Below, piece by piece: positions 59,915-64,000 of a stretch of DNA of 64,000 nt. The notes beneath the pieces were generated by a model. That model was not told where the DNA came from. It ran no database searches and saw nothing but the letters and a program-made list of their open reading frames with translations. The position numbers and the translations under genes are program-made. The stretch covers positions 558,001 to 622,000 of the forward strand of contig CAJQUW010007539.1 of NCBI GenBank assembly GCA_907163375.1. The letters are read 5' to 3'. Source of the stretch: Prostheceraeus crozeri (taxonomy: Eukaryota > Platyhelminthes > Polycladida > Euryleptidae). Numbering within the stretch: position 1 is the first letter of the stretch; each line of letters opens with the position of its first letter.

Positions 59915-60022
59915 GGTTAAAGGAGGATTCATTGATATTTACTGAGATATCTCGATCGACATCTTGTTAAAATCCCTCGGGCTAAAGCCCTCAAGTAAAT
60001 ATCAATGAATCCTCCTTTAACC
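59915..60022. repeat. Palindrome with perfect 29-bp arms
   Basis: GGTTAAAGGAGGATTCATTG and nine more bases at 59915-59943 are exactly inverted at 59994-60022. The 50-base loop holds GGGCT-aa-AGCCC and GAGATATCTC, two smaller hairpins. Snap-back MITE-like. Confidence 0.9.
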
Positions 60023-61042
60023 ATTACATAATGACTTTCGAATTGATATTTTGACAATCACTGTCTTCTATTCATAGAAATGAAACTACACACATAGAGG
60101 ATATGGATGATCCAAATTCTAAGAATGAAAAGGGAGATGTACAAAAAGTAATACTGCATAACCTACAGACATATTTTTACAGATAATACATGCATTCATC
60201 AATCTTGAGGCAACGTTATCATAACGACATCAGATTTTCGCAGGTCATACATCGCAAATGTCACTTCGGAAACACATTAAGAGCATGGGGCATTAAGAAA
60301 GGTAAATTGTATGGCAGTCTGTGTACAAGGGAAAAGTAATTAATGATAACATTTCAAGGAACACATCGCATGGAGAATGAACATCATTTCTTCGGAGACT
60401 TAGGAGAGCACAAAACTATGACAAGAAGGATCAAATTCTCTTCTCCGCACACCCATTCCATAAATTGGCTAATATAATAGAATAAAATGTATGGCCAAAT
60501 ATCTGAAACAGAGGTTCGCTCGATCAGGGATAACTTGTATCTCTCGGGAGTAATCAATTGCCACATCGCAAAGGGAAGTAAAATATTCACTGTTTCAGCT
60601 ATATGTCAAATATGATTGAAAACTCATGCATGGAATATGGGTAATAAAATGTCAAATCCTGTGAATATAAAAGGCTGGAACTGTAATCAGATGCAGGAAT
60701 AAAGAGCAGCCACCTGCTTCCAGTGGTCAATCTGTGCTATTACACACTAGCTATCAATGACTATTATACGGGCACTTCACTACAGGCGACAAATTAGTCA
60801 AAACTGAAATTCTCTGCTGTAGACAGCATATGTCGAGTTATGAAAAGATCCACTTTTTACTGACTGCATTTGCACGGCTAGAAGTGATAGCAGATATTGC
60901 GAATTCCACATGTATTTTACAAATCATTTGTACAATTAACTTTGCTGTAGATGCCTGGAGATGATAATGGCCAATATGTGTAGGAAGGACTACAAGATAG
61001 AATTTTCTGACATTTCTTCAAAGTGTTTTACAAACGTTGAGC

Positions 61043-61107
61043 GTGGTCTCCGTGGCACAGTGGTTCAGTGCCTAGCCTAGCGATCTTTCCGTCCAGAGGT
61101 CGAGCGT
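61043..61107 (+). mobile_element. Truncated SINE head
   Basis: GTGGTCTCCGTGGCACAGTGG to GGTCCAGAGGTCGAGCG-like sequence, broken off within the B box. What follows (TGATATCTGATTTTTTT) is not SINE; it may be the 3' end of the LINE at 61109-63145. Confidence 0.8.
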
Positions 61108-61108
61108 G

Positions 61109-63145
61109 ATATCTGATTTTTTTATATAAAACTATCAGAACTATATTTACAGAAAAAGTGTGAGTACAAAATCATTAAAAAAACTTACAGACACGTACAA
61201 AAGTGAAGGGTAATCAGGAGTAAGTTATAGATTCTCGGGATAAAAGAAAGTTGGGAGGCCGGAAATGTCCTCCAGTCCCAAGTCACTTCACCACTTTATT
61301 CTGGAGGCTCGCATGCAGTGGCTGGAGGCTCTAATGAGAGCGAACATCAGCTTGGTTTGAATGAAGGATCTGATTCCTTGGAGATGACTATCCCACTTCT
61401 TCTCAAGCTTGTGTGACATGAACTTGAGGAAAGATTTTGTTTGGGGTCTGAAAACTCCATCACATGAGAAGATGAGTGGATTGAAATCAGATCTTCGAAA
61501 TTGGCATGCGTCTCGATATTTCAACTCCTTCCTCTTCTCTGCTGCCGCGAGAACCTGTGTTCGTGAATGGCCATCACGAGACTCAGCGTCGAGGTTAAGC
61601 ACCTGAATGTCAAACAACGCTGGAGTCTGAGATGTCCATGCTCCTCGGACAAGTAAATCTGCACGCAGTCCTTCTTGTATCGCATCCTCCGTCTCTCTCT
61701 GATAACTGGCTCCTTCATGACATTTCTTTCCCCAAAAGCTAGGGCGGAGAGATCACCGATTACGTCTCTGATCTCATTATGGCGCTGGATAATGAGTCCT
61801 CCCTCCTTGCAGTTCAGACCATGGTTGATGGTATACATATCATCACAGCCATCGCATACTGACGGAAGGTTATTAATCAATCTTCCATATCGAAATGATA
61901 GACCATCACGGAACTCTGTCGCAGATAGATCAAAATTGTGTGAATTTAAAGGTAGAACATTTAGCCAGTCACTTGATTTATACTGAATCACTCGAATATG
62001 ATCTACCTGACTTTTGGAAAGTTTTGAACAAATTTTCTTCACTTTTTCTTTTGCCTGACGCATTGTTCTTTGGTCTTTTCGACTAGATTGCATTATTTGG
62101 AAATGGTTCACTGAATCAAAGTCATTGTTTGGCTGTTTGATGGCATTGGATAAGAGGACTGTAGCTAGTCTTGAAGATTCATAATTTGCTTCAGCTGTTT
62201 CGACTGGGTTGAAGAGACTTAAACCCGCATTGCGTGTAGAGTTGGAGGTAAGCTCTCGCTCTTCTGGAGAAATTGGGTTTCCAAAAATAGCAGGGAGAAA
62301 CTTTTCATACAACAATTTCTCCAATGGCTCAAATAGATGAGAAATGCCAGAAATCACGCATTGAACGTATTTCCATTCATTTTGTACTGAACTCACCGTT
62401 GCAGCTAGAGCAGCCTGAGGTTGTGAATGTGCTATGTCAGTTAGCATATCAATTTCTGTCATCCAAGAACAAATTTTGTGTGCCACAAATTTCTCTTTTT
62501 CTTCATTATTTCCTATAAATCCGCCAAGGAAGCGATTGCCATTGGTAATTTTTATCCCGTATTTTTCAAATGTCAACTTGGCAGTCGGAGATACTATCAA
62601 AACACTTTTCGTTCGTTCTGTGTGGTAGCCAAATTTTGGTCCCAAATCAATAAGTTTGTCACGCCATGCGGTTATATCGTCGAATTTCCCATAGACTGAG
62701 GAATCATCTGCACACCAATTATAGTTTTGGCTCTGAGTGCTTGGATAAGGGGAAATACAGATATGGCATAAAATAACATTGACAAGGGGTCACCTTGGAT
62801 CAAGTGCAATAAGACGGTTTGACATCAATGCCCTGATTTGTTTCCATGGGACAAGAGAATTAGCTAGTCGATGAACTAGTCTGCTACAGAGCTTACCAAA
62901 CTTGAGAAGATTGTCTTTCCATCTTGTAGAGTCACATCCTGCTGGTCCAGCAGATCCATACATGCTTCGGGTAGCTTTTTCAATATGTGCAGATGTTACA
63001 TCAATTTCTTCACGTATAGGTAATACGTCACATCGAATGAAAGCCTCTTCAGGGGGATTTGAAGCTTGCGGATGTTTTTCTCGCAAAGCATCAATTACCT
63101 TCATCGTCGAGCCTTTTAATAGCAAAGTGTCTTCGGGTGCTAATA
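61109..63145 (-). mobile_element. LINE with restriction-like endonuclease (R2/CRE-like architecture), internally deleted
   Basis: On the minus strand: HIEKATRSMYGSAGPAGCDS, LKFGKLCSRLVHRLANS, MSNRLIALDP, then at once QGDPLSMLFYAIS, with the RT motifs between them missing. CADDSSVYGK (normally YADD), LGPKFGY; C-terminal domain with CDGCDDMYTINHGLNC (CX2CX7HX3C), then IQRHNEIRDVI, EPVIRE and, after a frame change near 61680, LRADLLVRGAW and ALFDIQVLN, the R-H-N and D...D-x-K/V pattern of the restriction-like endonuclease. A stop or frame change also lies near 62790. The 5' part continues beyond the pogo-like insertion at 63146, or beyond the window. Confidence 0.85.
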
Positions 63146-64000
63146 CAGTAAAACCTCTATTTAATGGACACCATTTTTGGCAGCTCAAAGTGTCCATTGA
63201 GAACAGGTGTCCATTATGTAAAGGGGTCCATCTGCGTTTACTTCAATACTCACTTTGTCGTTATTATTATCGTTTTTTAATCATATGAAAGTACTAATAG
63301 TGGTTATATTCTGCACATGCGTATGTTAGTATTATGTAAATACTGAAATTATTTGCAAATACATTATAGAATATATAATATTATGCACATATTATGTTAT
63401 TGTATATGATCACCGTAAACTCTATTCGTACTTCTGTATCATGAGAAACTTAATTATTTGAATAATTTATGCTGTTTGCTACGTGTATACGAATTTGTTA
63501 ATTGATATATTTTTCTGGTCAGTGAATTATGTCAATGATCACTTAATATACGCATTATAATGATCTACACACTTTCCTTTATCATGAAGTTAAAACCAAA
63601 AATTAAATACATCGATCAGTTTAATTGAACATGTTTTATAGAGAGATTTCTTCTCACAAAAAGGTACGCAAGTTCAGAAGATAACTGTCTATTGTGGTTT
63701 AAAAAATTGTCAATATGAGTTTGTCTGGCCACTTTCGAACTCTTTAACTGCATTATGCGAAAACGTCCTTGAAGCTTAATTATCATATCTACACTCTCTT
63801 CGTCATTGGATTCCATTGCCCTTGCTAATAAGTCATTTCACATTCTGATTCAGATTCAGTATCTGATGGATCAGGATCACACGTATCTGTAGGATCATTG
63901 CTTTCAATGTTGTCTATAAATAAAAAGAGCCACGAAATTCATAATGATCTATTAGCACGAGGCCTTTCGTCCAATCTCAACGGGTGCTAACTTTGGACAG
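63146..64000 (-). mobile_element. Pogo/Tigger-type DNA transposon, one end, cut by the window
   Basis: The end CAGTAAAACCTCTATTTAATGG begins at 63146 next to a TA (63144-63145) and lies in the LINE. Pogo/Tigger elements duplicate TA and start CAG-(T/G)-A...ACCTC. GTGTCCATT and AGTGTCCATTGAGAACAGG follow as sub-terminal repeats. On the minus strand two frames read an acidic SDTESESECEMTY (about 63835-63900) and, after a frame change, KVARQTHIDNFLN (63690-63720). An acidic region followed by a QxxIxxFL PCNA-binding box is known at the pogo transposase C-terminus. The DDE core would be beyond 64000. Confidence 0.7.

Larger units (their letters stand above)
54544..64000 (-). other. Upstream Dicer intron or flank
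   Basis: No helicase motif or further DUF283 exon was found on the minus strand, so I take at least 9.4 kb upstream of the 54543 exon as intron. It contains repeat elements listed separately. 55290-56490 and 60030-61040 show nothing I can name. An (AT)10 run lies at 57780-57800. Confidence 0.5.

Noticed and set aside
54560-64000. Upstream Dicer helicase or DUF283 exon
   Set aside because: No SF2 helicase motif or YC..LP.D.FT-type segment seen on the minus strand.

Overview
The window is eukaryotic and almost certainly comes from an invertebrate animal. It is AT-rich, has very low coding density, carries large introns with GT/GC...AG borders, and is packed with LINEs, tRNA-derived SINEs, Tc1, pogo-like and hAT-like DNA elements, snap-back inverted repeats and two minisatellites. 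The sequence alone does not let me name the phylum; no prokaryotic, organellar or viral gene is visible.

One host gene is recognised: the middle of a Dicer ribonuclease gene on the minus strand. Five exons run from right to left: 54175-54543 (dimerisation domain/DUF283 plus an acidic linker), 21842-22238 (platform), 14879-15107 (PAZ), 8682-8853 (end of PAZ) and 2784-3116 (connector towards RNase IIIa). Splice phases fit at every junction and the joined protein follows animal Dicer without a gap. The helicase part should lie at higher coordinates and the RNase III and dsRNA-binding parts below position 1; neither is visible here. Introns are about 5.6, 6.0, 6.7 and 31.9 kb. The largest has a GC-AG border.

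Layout. 1-2783: intron, little structure. 3117-8681: intron with a tRNA-like SINE head and a 1.5-kb hAT-like element. 8854-14878: intron with a 1.6-kb minisatellite (30/29-bp units, G-quadruplex-like), the edge of an unknown dispersed element, a 455-bp snap-back repeat and a cluster of palindromes near 13.4-13.7 kb. 15108-21841: intron with SINEs, a LINE tail and a 220-bp snap-back. 22239-54174: giant intron holding a 784-bp CAGGG element, a second minisatellite, a triple nest of repeats at 32-34 kb, LINEs at 35, 39-42, 42 and 50.6-53.9 kb, and a Tc1 element inserted into a MADF-like coding sequence at 46-48 kb. 54544-64000: upstream intron or flank with a second copy of the unknown element, SINEs, a LINE with a cysteine-rich segment, a perfect 29-bp-arm palindrome, a LINE with a restriction-like endonuclease, and the end of a pogo/Tigger element running off the window.

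The most interesting theme is that the gene for the enzyme that cuts double-stranded RNA carries several long, near-perfect inverted repeats inside its own introns, plus a G-quadruplex-like minisatellite that seems to have expanded inside a copy of a dispersed element.
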